Shown: one piece after another, positions 8,990 to 16,768 of the stretch
Layout: each line of letters begins with the position of its first letter
How positions within the stretch are numbered: position 1 is the stretch's first letter
NCBI GenBank assembly: GCA_963722905.1
Contig: CAVROT010000008.1
Coordinates: forward strand, 104,862 to 168,861
Direction: 5' to 3'
DNA from: CAVROT01 sp963722905
GTDB lineage: Bacteria > Pseudomonadota > Alphaproteobacteria > Rhodobacterales > Rhodobacteraceae
Length of the DNA: 64,000 bases
The notes under the pieces: model-generated
Seen by the model: the letters and a program-made list of their open reading frames with translations, nothing else
What the model was told of the DNA's origin: nothing
The model's database searches: none
Made by a program: the position numbers and the translations under genes

Positions 8990-9266
8990 CATCGGAGCCA
9001 GCCGGGGCCGGATGCGCAAGGCGGCGAACGGACGACCCCCGCCCGACCGGATGCCGCCGTGCCTTCGCACCTTGAGCCGCAGCAGGTTCCAGCCCTTGCC
9101 GAACGGATCGCGCCACTTCGCGACGGTTCCGCAAGCCGCCCCCGCGCGGCGCCTCGTCGAAGGCGACGCCGGCCGCCGGCGTCGCGGGGTGGTCGCGCCG
9201 GAGATCGTCGGCGGTCAGAAAGAAACCCACGCGCCCCCCGGGTCTGTCGCCCGATAACGTTGCGCT
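8990..9266 (-). pseudogene. Remnant of a VOC/glyoxalase-family protein
   Basis: On the minus strand the segment around 9230-9140 reads VGFFLTADDLRRDHPATPAA then GVAFDEAPR. After a frame change near 9120-9140 it continues GTVAKWRDPFGKGWNLLRLK. Together these match the C-terminal half of vicinal-oxygen-chelate proteins, which read 'GFFLxTDDFxxDHxxMxxxGVxFxExPRxxxYGTVAxFxDPFGNxWDLL'. The N-terminal half is not recognisable upstream, and the downstream frame runs to a stop at about 8986, inside the end of the large permease gene. It is therefore a truncated and frameshifted relic. The rest of the 8989-9452 gap shows nothing else. Confidence 0.55.
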
Positions 9267-9452
9267 GCTATGGCGTCGCGGACCTTAGCCTGAAGCAGCG
9301 CACAGAAACCGCCGGGGGGGCGTCGCGACGACCCTTCGCCTGCCGTTTCCCCGATCCTCGTCCGCCGTCCGCTCGAACCCAGACACGCCTTAGAATACGG
9401 CGATGCCGGCCGCGTGGCCGGGGACCATTACCGCGACCAGCGAAAGCCGGAT

Positions 9453-10289
9453 CTATGTCCTGCGGGCGGGCAGGCTGTCTGGCAGGTCGATGCGCGCAAC
9501 CTGCTCGGCGATCGGATCCGTCGACAGCGGATGGCGGGCCGAGGAATAGTCGCCCGGGTCCCCCAGCGCCTTCCATTGTCCGCCCACGTAGACCTCGACG
9601 GACGAGAACCGCGCCTTGTACCCCATCTTGACGCTGCCGGGCACCCAATAACCGAGATAGACGTAAGGCAGACCGGCCTCGCGCGCGATGGCGACGTGAT
9701 CGAGGATGGCGTAGGTGCCCAGGCTGTCGCCCGGCAGCGACGGATCGTAGAACGAGTAGACCATGCTCAGACCGTCATCGAGGACGTCCGTCAGGCAGAC
9801 CGCGACCAGTTCGCTGGCGTCGTGGCCGGATGCCGGGCGGGTGTATTCGATCACGCGGCTGCGGATCGGCGTCTCTTCGATCATGGCCCCGAACTCGAAG
9901 ATATCCATGTCGGCCATGCCGCCGTCAGCATGGCGGCTGTCGAGGTAGGTGCGGAACAGCGCGTACTGATCCTCGGTCGCCCAGGGCGAATTGGCACGGC
10001 GCCGCAGCTGCGCGTTGCGGCGCAGAATGCGGCGATGGGTTCGGCCGGGGGCAAAGTCGGCCACGCGGATCCGCGCCGACAGGCAGGCGGCGCAATCGGC
10101 GCAGGACGGCCGGTAGAGCACGTTCTGCGACCGGCGGAACCCCTGCTTGGACAGGCTGTCGTTCAGCGTCTCGGCCGTGTCGCCATGCAGCGCGGTGAAC
10201 AGCTTGCGTTCCATCCGGCCCTCAAGATAGGGGCAGGGCTGCGGGGCCGTCACATAGAACTGCGGCGCAATCGGCAGTGAGTGGCGCAT
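9453..10289 (-). CDS. bpt: Aspartate/glutamate leucyltransferase (N-end rule)
   Basis: Cytoplasmic aminoacyl-tRNA-protein transferase that adds leucine to proteins with N-terminal Asp or Glu and so marks them for ClpAP degradation. The 278-residue protein has the normal length. It carries the N-terminal signature CPYLEGRMERKLFTAL (about residues 19-34), the cysteine pair region RPSCADCAACLSARI (about 60-74) and the C-terminal block YVYLGYWVPGSVKMGYKARF. Many annotations name this family arginyltransferase; the bacterial Bpt form is the better fit. It is the third gene of a same-strand series DUF2852, RDD, bpt and probably shares their promoter region upstream of 11342. Confidence 0.93.
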   Translation of the reverse strand: MRHSLPIAPQFYVTAPQPCPYLEGRMERKLFTALHGDTAETLNDSLSKQGFRRSQNVLYRPSCADCAACLSARIRVADFAPGRTHRRILRRNAQLRRRANSPWATEDQYALFRTYLDSRHADGGMADMDIFEFGAMIEETPIRSRVIEYTRPASGHDASELVAVCLTDVLDDGLSMVYSFYDPSLPGDSLGTYAILDHVAIAREAGLPYVYLGYWVPGSVKMGYKARFSSVEVYVGGQWKALGDPGDYSSARHPLSTDPIAEQVARIDLPDSLPARRT

Positions 10290-10382
10290 GGGTCCCCGTC
10301 CGTCGTTGGGGCGAGCCTAGCAATGCCTCCCGCCCCCGCCAAGCCCCGTTCGCCGATCAGTTGTGCCGCCAGCGCGGCCCGG

Positions 10383-10838
10383 TCAGCGTGCCGCCGCCGC
10401 GCGGTTCACGGCCGCCGTACCCAGCACGTGGTCGGTCAGCCCCTGCCCCCGCGGCGTCGTCAGCATCAGTGCGACCGAGATCAGCTGAAGCGGAAAGACG
10501 ACGACCGAGGCCGCGTATCCCGCCGTATGGAGGAACGCCGTCATCGGGTCGAGAGGCGCGCCGTCGCTGCCCCGGATCTCGACCGCGAGAATCCGCATGC
10601 CGGGAGTGGCCGAGGCGCGCGCCAGGGTGACGGCCCTGTATAGGAACCCGACCGTCATGAAGAGCAGCGGGAAATAGAAGATCGCGGTGAAGAACGTGAA
10701 CGGCAGCAGGATCAGCGAGACGATCCCGATCAGGAGCACGTCGATGCACCAGGCCAGCCCCCGCTTCGTCGCGGTATCGGCGTAGAATTCCGCGTGTTCG
10801 TCCGGGCTGGGCAGGCCGAAATGTTCGGTGGCGATCAT
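10383..10838 (-). CDS. RDD family membrane protein
   Basis: A 151-residue membrane protein of the RDD family, whose members are small multi-helix proteins sometimes linked to ion exchange. Hydrophobic segments are near residues 32-75 (one long or two short helices) and near 108-130. The family pattern is seen as KRGLAWCIDVLLIGI (the first D-bearing helix) and TPGMRILAVEIRGSDG between helices. The function of this member is unknown. It lies 90 bp downstream of DUF2852 and 93 bp upstream of bpt on the same strand. Confidence 0.85.
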   Translation of the reverse strand: MIATEHFGLPSPDEHAEFYADTATKRGLAWCIDVLLIGIVSLILLPFTFFTAIFYFPLLFMTVGFLYRAVTLARASATPGMRILAVEIRGSDGAPLDPMTAFLHTAGYAASVVVFPLQLISVALMLTTPRGQGLTDHVLGTAAVNRAAAAR

Positions 10839-10928
10839 GGCGGGGTCCCTTTCTTGCGCTCATGGAACATGTGGGCATGGCCCCCTGCGGATGCGAGGGG
10901 ACCATGCCATCGGTCGACGGGGGCGGCT

Positions 10929-11342
10929 TCAGGCAGCCGAGGATCCCTCGCTGCTCGCGGCGTCGGCCTTGCGGGTGCGGTCTTGCATGAACTGGTCGAA
11001 CTCGGCCTTGTCCTTGGCGTCGCGAAGACGGGTCAGGAAGCTTTCGAAGGCCGCCCGCTCGTCCTCCAGACGGCGCAGCGTATCGGCGCGGTAGGCGTCG
11101 AAGGCGCTGTTTCCGGTGCCGCGCATCATCGGCGCCATCCGCATGGACGACCGGCGCCCGCCCCGCATCATGCCCTTGCCGAAAACGGCATAGGCCAGCA
11201 GGGCCAGCCCGACGGGCCAGAAAAGGATGAAGGCGACGACGGTAGCGACGATCCACGCCACCTTGCCCTTTGCGTCAAGCCAGCTTTCGGCGCGGGCGAA
11301 CCAGTTCTGGCGATAGGCGGGTACGTCGGCATAGGTGGTCAT
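10929..11342 (-). CDS. DUF2852 domain membrane protein
   Basis: A 137-residue protein of the alphaproteobacterial DUF2852 family, function unknown. A single membrane span at about residues 28-52 (VAWIVATVVAFILFWPVGLA) is followed by a basic Gly/Met-rich linker. A charged, probably helical or coiled-coil region follows (FDAYRADTLRRLEDERAAF, then RLRDAKDKAEFDQFM). The ATG at 11342 is preceded by AAGGAGACC. Two matching palindromes (11369-11387 and 11427-11445) lie just upstream, so this gene and the following RDD and bpt genes are probably under a dedicated regulator. Confidence 0.85.
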   Translation of the reverse strand: MTTYADVPAYRQNWFARAESWLDAKGKVAWIVATVVAFILFWPVGLALLAYAVFGKGMMRGGRRSSMRMAPMMRGTGNSAFDAYRADTLRRLEDERAAFESFLTRLRDAKDKAEFDQFMQDRTRKADAASSEGSSAA

Positions 11343-11368
11343 TTCGGTCTCCTTGGGCGCGCGATGTT

Positions 11369-11387
11369 ATGTGAACGTGCTTCACAT
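11369..11387. promoter_or_regulatory. Operator-like palindrome 1 upstream of DUF2852
   Basis: ATGTGAACGTGCTTCACAT is a 19-bp dyad: half-sites ATGTGAA and TTCACAT around 5 central bases. It lies 27 bp upstream of the DUF2852 start. It shares its half-site sequence with the dyad at 11427-11445. The layout recalls CRP/FNR or LacI-type sites, but the odd total length does not match the standard CRP site, so the regulator is unassigned. Confidence 0.5.
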
Positions 11388-11426
11388 CACCGATATGGGG
11401 AGTGCTTCATCGCCGGTCAAGGCCAG

Positions 11427-11445
11427 ATGTGAATCTAGTTCACTT
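11427..11445. promoter_or_regulatory. Operator-like palindrome 2 upstream of DUF2852
   Basis: ATGTGAATCTAGTTCACTT repeats the half-site pattern of the dyad at 11369-11387 (ATGTGAA, 5 bases, TTCAC), with centres 58 bp apart. A weaker relative, GTGAA-N6-TTCAA, lies at about 11462-11477. It stands in the 196-bp gap between the end of ilvH and the start of DUF2852. Confidence 0.45.
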
Positions 11446-11538
11446 CTTATGGGACCGTGGCGTGAAACTGGGTTCAAACGGCCTGCGGGATCGACCGCTC
11501 GGGCCGCTGCCGAAGGGTCTGCCTCCGGCGTCGGGCGT

Positions 11539-12102
11539 TCAGCCGGCGCCGCGGGCGAGTGCGGCGACCCCGGTGCGGGCGACCTCGATCAGGCCGAGGG
11601 GGCGCATGAGTTCGGCGAAGGCGTCGATCTTCTCGGGCGTGCCGGTGATCTCGAAGACGAAGCTTTCCAGGGTCGAATCGACCACAGATGCGCGGAAGAT
11701 GTCGGCCAGCCGCAACGCCTCGACCCGAGCGTCGCCGTTGCCGGCCACCTTGAAAAGCGCCAGCTCGCGCTCGACCGGGCGCCCCTCGACCGTCAGGTCG
11801 TGAACGTCGTGGACGGACACGATCCGGCCCAGCTGTGCCTTGATCTGCTCGATGATGGCGGGCGTCCCCGTCGTCACGATGGTGATGCGAGAGCGGTGGC
11901 CGGTATGGTCCACTTCGGCCACGGTAAGGCTGTCGATGTTGTAACCCCGCCCCGAGAACAGCCCGATCACGCGCGCCAGCACGCCCGCCTCGTTGACGAC
12001 GACGACAGCCAGGGTGTGCCGCTCGATATTCTCGGCGTTGGGGTTCTTGAGATTGTAGGCGGAATGGGCAGAGGCGCCCTTTTCGATGTTCAGAGGGGCC
12101 AT
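11539..12102 (-). CDS. ilvH: Acetolactate synthase small (regulatory) subunit
   Basis: Regulatory subunit that stabilises the large subunit and carries the valine feedback site. The 187-residue protein has an N-terminal ACT domain at about residues 28-105 (ERHTLAVVVVNEAGVLARVI, then GLFSGRGYNIDSLTVAEVDH) and a C-terminal ALS_ss_C domain with ELALFKVAGNGDARVEALRL and FVFEITGTPEKIDAF. The first 27 residues (MAPLNIEKGASAHSAYNLKN) are a short extension typical of alphaproteobacterial members. It is encoded well apart from ilvI (2082-3875), which is on the same strand downstream. It ends 196 bp before DUF2852. Confidence 0.95.
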   Translation of the reverse strand: MAPLNIEKGASAHSAYNLKNPNAENIERHTLAVVVVNEAGVLARVIGLFSGRGYNIDSLTVAEVDHTGHRSRITIVTTGTPAIIEQIKAQLGRIVSVHDVHDLTVEGRPVERELALFKVAGNGDARVEALRLADIFRASVVDSTLESFVFEITGTPEKIDAFAELMRPLGLIEVARTGVAALARGAG

Positions 12103-12217
12103 GTCGGGCCTTTCCTGTTATCAGGTTCGTTGGCCCTCATCGGCAATGGCGCGAGGCGATGCAAGGGCCCGGGGCCCAGTCGCCGCGCGAACTTCCGCCG
12201 CGCGAACTGCGCCGGTT

Positions 12218-12529
12218 TCAGTGCGTCCAGGCGCCGCGTCGGCCGGTCGCGAAATTCTCGCCGTAGCCGCCCGCGCGGACGTTGGCGCGACGCTGCTGCG
12301 GTCGCGTGACGACGGCGTCGATGCCATTGTCGGCGGCATAGTCCTGCGCCTCCCTCAGCGTGGCGAATCTCAGCTTAACCTGCGCCTGCGTGTCGTCCGA
12401 CGACGTCCAGCCCATCAGCGGGTCGATGTCGCGCGCCCGGTCCGGGGCGAACTCCATCACCCATTCACGCGTATTGGCGCTGCCAGACGACATCGCGGTG
12501 CGGGCCGGTTTGTAGATGCGGGCGGTCAT
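12218..12529 (-). CDS. NDUFS4-like respiratory complex I subunit (ETC complex I conserved region)
   Basis: A 103-residue homologue of the mitochondrial complex I accessory subunit NDUFS4, a family shared by alphaproteobacteria and mitochondria. Characteristic features are the N-terminal MTARIYKPARTAMSSG, then EWVMEFAPDRARDIDPLMGW (the conserved 'W-x-G-W' core region), and the closing YGENFATGRRGAWTH. The ATG at 12529 is chosen because the family begins with ARIYxPA; upstream codons in frame have no homology. It is divergent from uvrB, and the 188-bp gap between them probably holds both promoters. It probably sits peripherally on NADH dehydrogenase I. Confidence 0.9.
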   Translation of the reverse strand: MTARIYKPARTAMSSGSANTREWVMEFAPDRARDIDPLMGWTSSDDTQAQVKLRFATLREAQDYAADNGIDAVVTRPQQRRANVRAGGYGENFATGRRGAWTH

Positions 12530-12717
12530 CGCGGGCTCCGGGCGGGGGATTGCGGTTGCTATATCACGCATCCCGGGGTTCTGCGCAATCGTCCGGCGTG
12601 CGCTCCGGCGCCGGTATCGCCGGTTCCGGACCGATGGCTTGATCCCCGGCACCGCAGCGACACATGATGGCACAGGACGGCCGGCGCAAGCGACGGCCGG
12701 CACGAGGAACCGCCGCC

Positions 12718-14937
12718 ATGCCCTACGCCCATTCAGACAAGTCCGAAGCCAAGCTGACCGCCATGATGACGGCGCCCGACGCGCGATCCGTCCCCGGCAC
12801 CGGCCACCAGCCGCCGCGCCCCAAGCTGGAAGGCGGCATCCGCTTCCGCATGGCGTCCGACTTCAGCCCGGCCGGCGACCAGCCCACCGCCATCGCCGAG
12901 CTGAGCGCAGGCGTGCGTGACGGCGAACGGGACCAGGTGCTGCTGGGCGCCACCGGCACCGGCAAGACCTACACGATGGCCAAGGTGATCGAGGAAACAC
13001 AGCGTCCCGCCATCATCCTTGCCCCCAACAAGACGCTTGCGGCCCAGCTCTACGGCGAGTTCAAGGGCTTCTTCCCGGACAACGCGGTCGAGTATTTCGT
13101 CAGCTATTACGACTACTACCAGCCCGAAGCTTACGTCGCACGCTCGGACACCTACATCGAGAAGGAATCCCAGATCAACGAGCAGATCGACCGGATGCGC
13201 CACTCGGCCACCCGGGCGCTGCTGGAGCGGGACGACGTCATCATCGTCGCGTCTGTGTCCTGCATCTACGGCATCGGGTCGGTCGAGACCTACGGCGCGA
13301 TGACGCAGGACATCGTCGTGGGCCGCGAATACAATCAACGGCAGGTCATGGCGGACCTCGTGGCGCAGCAGTACCGGCGCAACGACCAGGCGTTCCAGCG
13401 CGGCAGTTTTCGCGTGCGCGGCGACAGCCTCGAGGTGTTCCCGGCGCACCTTGACGACCGCGCGTGGCGCCTGAGCTTCTTCGGCGAAGAGCTGGAAAGC
13501 ATTACCGAGTTCGATCCGCTGACAGGCGAGAAGACGGGCACCTACGACAAGATCCGCATTTATGCCAACAGCCACTACGTCACGCCAAAGCCGACGATGA
13601 AGCAGGCCGTCGTGAGCATCAAGAAGGAGCTGAGGCAGAGGCTCGATCAACTTGTATCGGAAGGGAAACTGCTGGAGGCCCAGAGGCTGGAGCAGCGCAC
13701 CAACTTCGACATCGAGATGCTGGAAGCCACGGGCGTCTGCAACGGCATCGAGAACTATTCGCGCTACCTCACGGGCCGCGCCCCCGGCGAGCCGCCGCCG
13801 ACACTCTTCGAGTTCATCCCCGACAACGCCATCGTCTTCGCCGACGAGAGCCACGTGTCGGTCCCCCAGATCGGCGGCATGTACAAGGGCGACTACCGCC
13901 GCAAGTTCACCCTGGCCGAGCACGGCTTCCGCCTGCCCTCCTGCATGGACAACCGCCCCCTCAAGTTCGAGGAATGGGATGCCATGCGCCCGCAGTCCGT
14001 CTTCGTCAGCGCGACGCCCCAGTCGTGGGAGTTGGAGCAGACGGGCGGCGTCTTTACCGAGCAGGTGATCCGCCCCACCGGCCTCGTCGATCCGCAGATC
14101 GAGATCCGGCCGGTCGAGATGCAGGTCGACGACCTGCTGGACGAGGTGCGCCGCGTCACCGCCGCCGGGTTCCGCACCCTCTGCACCACCCTGACCAAGC
14201 GGATGGCCGAGGATCTGACCGAATACATGCACGAGCAGGGCATCAAGGTCCGCTACATGCACTCCGACATCGACACCATCGAGCGGATCGAGATCCTGCG
14301 CGATCTCCGACTCGGCGCCTTCGACGTGCTGATCGGGATCAACCTGCTGCGCGAGGGCCTGGATATCCCCGAATGCGGGCTGGTGGCGATCCTCGACGCC
14401 GACAAGGAGGGATTCCTGCGCTCGGAGACCTCTCTGGTCCAGACCATCGGGCGGGCGGCGCGCAACTCCGAGGGGCGCGTCATCATGTACGCCGATCGGA
14501 TCACCGGCAGCATGGAGCGCGCGATGCGCGAGACGGACCGCCGACGGGCCAAGCAGGAGGCCTACAACATCGAGCACGGCATAACCCCCGCCACGGTGAA
14601 GAAGAACGTCGAGGACGTGCTGGCGGGGCTCTACAAGGGCGACGTCGACATGAACCGCGTGACCGTGAAGGTCGAGCGGGGCGGGTCCAACCTGCAGGCG
14701 GTGCTGGACGGGTTGCGCACCGACATGCGCAAGGCCGCCGAGAACCTGGAGTTCGAGGAGGCGGCGCGCCTGCGCGACGAGGTCAAGCGGCTGGAGGCGG
14801 TGGACCTCGCCGTCGCCGCCGACCCGCTGGCGCGCCAGTCGGCGATCGAGGCCGCGTCGTCGAGTGCCGTCACGGGGCGCAGCACCGCCGGCCGCGGCGG
14901 CCAGCGCGGAGGCAACGTCAAGCGCCGCAAGCGGTAG
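12718..14937 (+). CDS. uvrB: Excinuclease ABC subunit B
   Basis: Central helicase-like subunit of nucleotide excision repair: loads with UvrA on damaged DNA and recruits UvrC. The start at 12718 (MPYAHSDKSEAK) is preferred to ATGs at 12664/12667 because the intervening residues are unlike the family. It gives 739 residues. Walker A GATGTGKT lies at about residues 76-83. The beta-hairpin region is YYDYYQPEAYVARSDTYIEK, the DEAD-box position reads FADESHVSVPQ, and the helicase motif VI region is QTIGRAARNSEGRVIMYAD. A C-terminal UVR domain (RKAAENLEFEEAARLRDEV) is followed by a basic Gly/Arg tail. SOS control would be expected from family knowledge, but I did not identify a clear GTTC-N7-GTTC LexA box upstream. 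Confidence 0.97.
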   Translation: MPYAHSDKSEAKLTAMMTAPDARSVPGTGHQPPRPKLEGGIRFRMASDFSPAGDQPTAIAELSAGVRDGERDQVLLGATGTGKTYTMAKVIEETQRPAIILAPNKTLAAQLYGEFKGFFPDNAVEYFVSYYDYYQPEAYVARSDTYIEKESQINEQIDRMRHSATRALLERDDVIIVASVSCIYGIGSVETYGAMTQDIVVGREYNQRQVMADLVAQQYRRNDQAFQRGSFRVRGDSLEVFPAHLDDRAWRLSFFGEELESITEFDPLTGEKTGTYDKIRIYANSHYVTPKPTMKQAVVSIKKELRQRLDQLVSEGKLLEAQRLEQRTNFDIEMLEATGVCNGIENYSRYLTGRAPGEPPPTLFEFIPDNAIVFADESHVSVPQIGGMYKGDYRRKFTLAEHGFRLPSCMDNRPLKFEEWDAMRPQSVFVSATPQSWELEQTGGVFTEQVIRPTGLVDPQIEIRPVEMQVDDLLDEVRRVTAAGFRTLCTTLTKRMAEDLTEYMHEQGIKVRYMHSDIDTIERIEILRDLRLGAFDVLIGINLLREGLDIPECGLVAILDADKEGFLRSETSLVQTIGRAARNSEGRVIMYADRITGSMERAMRETDRRRAKQEAYNIEHGITPATVKKNVEDVLAGLYKGDVDMNRVTVKVERGGSNLQAVLDGLRTDMRKAAENLEFEEAARLRDEVKRLEAVDLAVAADPLARQSAIEAASSSAVTGRSTAGRGGQRGGNVKRRKR

Positions 14938-15064
14938 ATGCCCCCGGCGCCATGGCAAGGCGAACCACGCGCAGCAGGTCGCGGTGAATTGTGGTCGACG
15001 CCGCCGCACGGCCCACTAGGATCCCCCGTATCGCGCCTTGTGGGCGCCCAACGGGAGAACCCTC

Positions 15065-15961
15065 ATGGCCACGCCGAACCGCAAGCGCGCTCAGGACTTC
15101 GACCAACGCATCCTCGAGATCTTCGACGGCTACGTGCACGGCAAGATGTCCAAGCGCGAGTTCATCACCAAGGCCGGTAAATATGCCGCCGCCGGCGTGA
15201 CCGGGGCGATGATCCTGGAGCAGCTCCAGCCGAACTACGCCTGGGCGCAGCAGGTGGCCCCCGACGATCCTGACATCGTCACCGAGACGGTCGAATACGA
15301 AAGCCCGGAGGGTCACGGCACGATCCGCGGCCTGATGGCCCGCCCGGCGGCTGCCGAAGGGCCCTTGCCCGCCGTCCTTGTCGTACACGAGAACCGCGGC
15401 CTGAACCCCTATATCGAGGATGTGGCGCGCCGCGCCGCCAAGGCCGGCTACCTCGCGCTGGCGCCCGACGGCCTGACGCCGATGGGAGGTTATCCCGGTA
15501 CGGACGAGGAGGGGCGCGAGATGCAGAGCAAGCTCGATGGCGCCAAGCTGATGGAGGATTTCTTCGCCGCGTTCGAGTTCCTGCGCGACCACGACGACAG
15601 CACCGGGCGCGTCGGCGCGGTGGGGTTCTGCTATGGCGGCGGCGTGTGCAACGCGCTGGCCGTGGCCTACCCGGATCTGGGCGCGTCGGTGCCGTTCTAC
15701 GGCCGCCAGCCCGCGGTCGAGGACGTGCCCTCCATCGAGGCCCCGCTGATGATCCATTACGCAGGGCTGGACGAGCGGATCAATGAAGGGTGGGAACCCT
15801 ATGCCGCCGCGCTGGAAGAGAACGGCAAGGAATTCTCTGTGCACTTCTATCCGGGCGTGAACCATGGCTTCCACAACGACACCACCCCGCGCTATGACGA
15901 GGAGGCGGCGGCGCTGGCGTGGGACCGGACGCTCGCCTTCTTCGCCACGCATCTGAGCTGA
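15065..15961 (+). CDS. Dienelactone hydrolase-family protein (YghX-like)
   Basis: An alpha/beta hydrolase of the dienelactone hydrolase superfamily. The ATG at 15065 follows GGGAGAA and gives 298 residues. The nucleophile elbow is GFCYGGG (cysteine nucleophile, as in dienelactone hydrolase), the acid is in HYAGLDERI and the histidine in NHGFHN. Before the catalytic domain is an N-terminal part typical of the YghX group (RILEIFDGYVHGKMSKREFI, then a hydrophobic Ala/Gly stretch ending PNYAWAQQ), which resembles a poor Tat signal. It probably acts in the periplasm or at the membrane. Although pcaC and pcaB follow, this is not PcaD (3-oxoadipate enol-lactonase), so its link to that pathway is uncertain. 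Confidence 0.85.
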   Translation: MATPNRKRAQDFDQRILEIFDGYVHGKMSKREFITKAGKYAAAGVTGAMILEQLQPNYAWAQQVAPDDPDIVTETVEYESPEGHGTIRGLMARPAAAEGPLPAVLVVHENRGLNPYIEDVARRAAKAGYLALAPDGLTPMGGYPGTDEEGREMQSKLDGAKLMEDFFAAFEFLRDHDDSTGRVGAVGFCYGGGVCNALAVAYPDLGASVPFYGRQPAVEDVPSIEAPLMIHYAGLDERINEGWEPYAAALEENGKEFSVHFYPGVNHGFHNDTTPRYDEEAAALAWDRTLAFFATHLS

Positions 15962-16042
15962 CGGGTCTCGGCCGGCGCCGGACTTTGCCCGGGCGGCGGC
16001 GAGAGACGGGCGCCCGCCGTCGGCTGGGGAGGATCGGACAGC

Positions 16043-16486
16043 ATGGCAAACACGCGGTTCTCGGCGTCGCACAGCCCCCCGGAGGGTCCGGCAAGCGCCA
16101 CCGTCACCGACCGGTTTGGCGAAGGCACAAAGGTGCGCCGCGCCGTTCTGGGCGACGCGCATGTCGACCGAGCCGAGGCCGCGGCGACGGCGCTGGACGC
16201 GCCGTTCCAGACCCTCGTCACCGAGGCCGCCTGGGGCACCGTCTGGGCCTCGGATGCCATCACGCGGCGCGAACGGTCGATGCTGACGCTAGCGCTGCTG
16301 GCTGCGACAGGAAACTTCGCCGAGATCCCGATGCATGTCCGCGCGACCGCCCGGACCGGCGCCTCTGCGCAGGACGTGATGGAGGCGTTCCAGCACGTCG
16401 CGATCTACGCCGGCGTCCCCGCCGCCAACCATGCGATCAGGCTGGCCAAGGCGACCTTTGCCGAGATGGACGGTGATACTAGCTGA
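16043..16486 (+). CDS. pcaC: 4-carboxymuconolactone decarboxylase
   Basis: Decarboxylates 4-carboxymuconolactone to 3-oxoadipate enol-lactone in the protocatechuate branch of the beta-ketoadipate pathway. The 147-residue protein matches the carboxymuconolactone decarboxylase family: GEGTKVRRAVLGDAHVDRAE, then WGTVWASDAITRRERSMLTL and ALLAATGNFAEIPMHVRATA, and a C-terminal helix QHVAIYAGVPAANHAIRLAK. A GGGGAGGA ribosome site precedes the ATG at 16043. The N-terminal 20 residues are longer than usual. pcaB follows on the same strand after 282 bp. The ring-cleavage genes pcaHG, pcaD and pcaQ are absent here. Confidence 0.9.
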   Translation: MANTRFSASHSPPEGPASATVTDRFGEGTKVRRAVLGDAHVDRAEAAATALDAPFQTLVTEAAWGTVWASDAITRRERSMLTLALLAATGNFAEIPMHVRATARTGASAQDVMEAFQHVAIYAGVPAANHAIRLAKATFAEMDGDTS

Positions 16487-16542
16487 GGCCGTCAGCCGCC
16501 GGGCGGGCCTGCCGCCGGACCGGTTGCGGTGCCCAGGGTATC

Positions 16543-16562
16543 GCACCGGTGATCACCGGTGC
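16543..16562. promoter_or_regulatory. 20-bp perfect palindrome between pcaC and pcaB
   Basis: GCACCGGTGATCACCGGTGC reads the same on both strands. It is not followed by a T-run in either direction, so an operator is more likely than a terminator. It lies 57 bp after pcaC and 207 bp before pcaB. The binding protein is unknown. Confidence 0.5.
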
Positions 16563-16768
16563 ATGCGGACCGTCCGACTCCGCCAGCACGACGCCCCACG
16601 GTTGCCTTGCTTGAGCCGGACCGTTCGAAACGTCCTTTGGGTGCGGAGCCGTCAGTGTCGTTCCGAGCCGACCCAGATGCCCGGACGGGGCGTTTTCCCA
16701 CCCTGCGCCGACCCATCGGTACGACCGGCGGCGACTGACGGCTCCGCGGTCGCGGCTGCAACAATGCG

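Noticed and set aside
11369..11387. Standard CRP site upstream of DUF2852
   Set aside because: TGTGA and TCACA are separated by seven bases here instead of six, and the stronger symmetry includes the flanking A/T as a 19-bp dyad.
12733..15009. A 758-residue open frame opposite uvrB
   Set aside because: Shadow of uvrB caused by GC-rich third positions; no homology and no ribosome site.
15065..15961. pcaD assignment for the dienelactone hydrolase-family gene next to pcaC
   Set aside because: It has a cysteine nucleophile and YghX-like N-terminus; PcaD is a serine alpha/beta hydrolase of a different family.
16487..16768. Possible remains of pcaH or pcaG between pcaC and pcaB
   Set aside because: None of the six frames showed protocatechuate dioxygenase motifs such as its metal-binding Tyr/His region.
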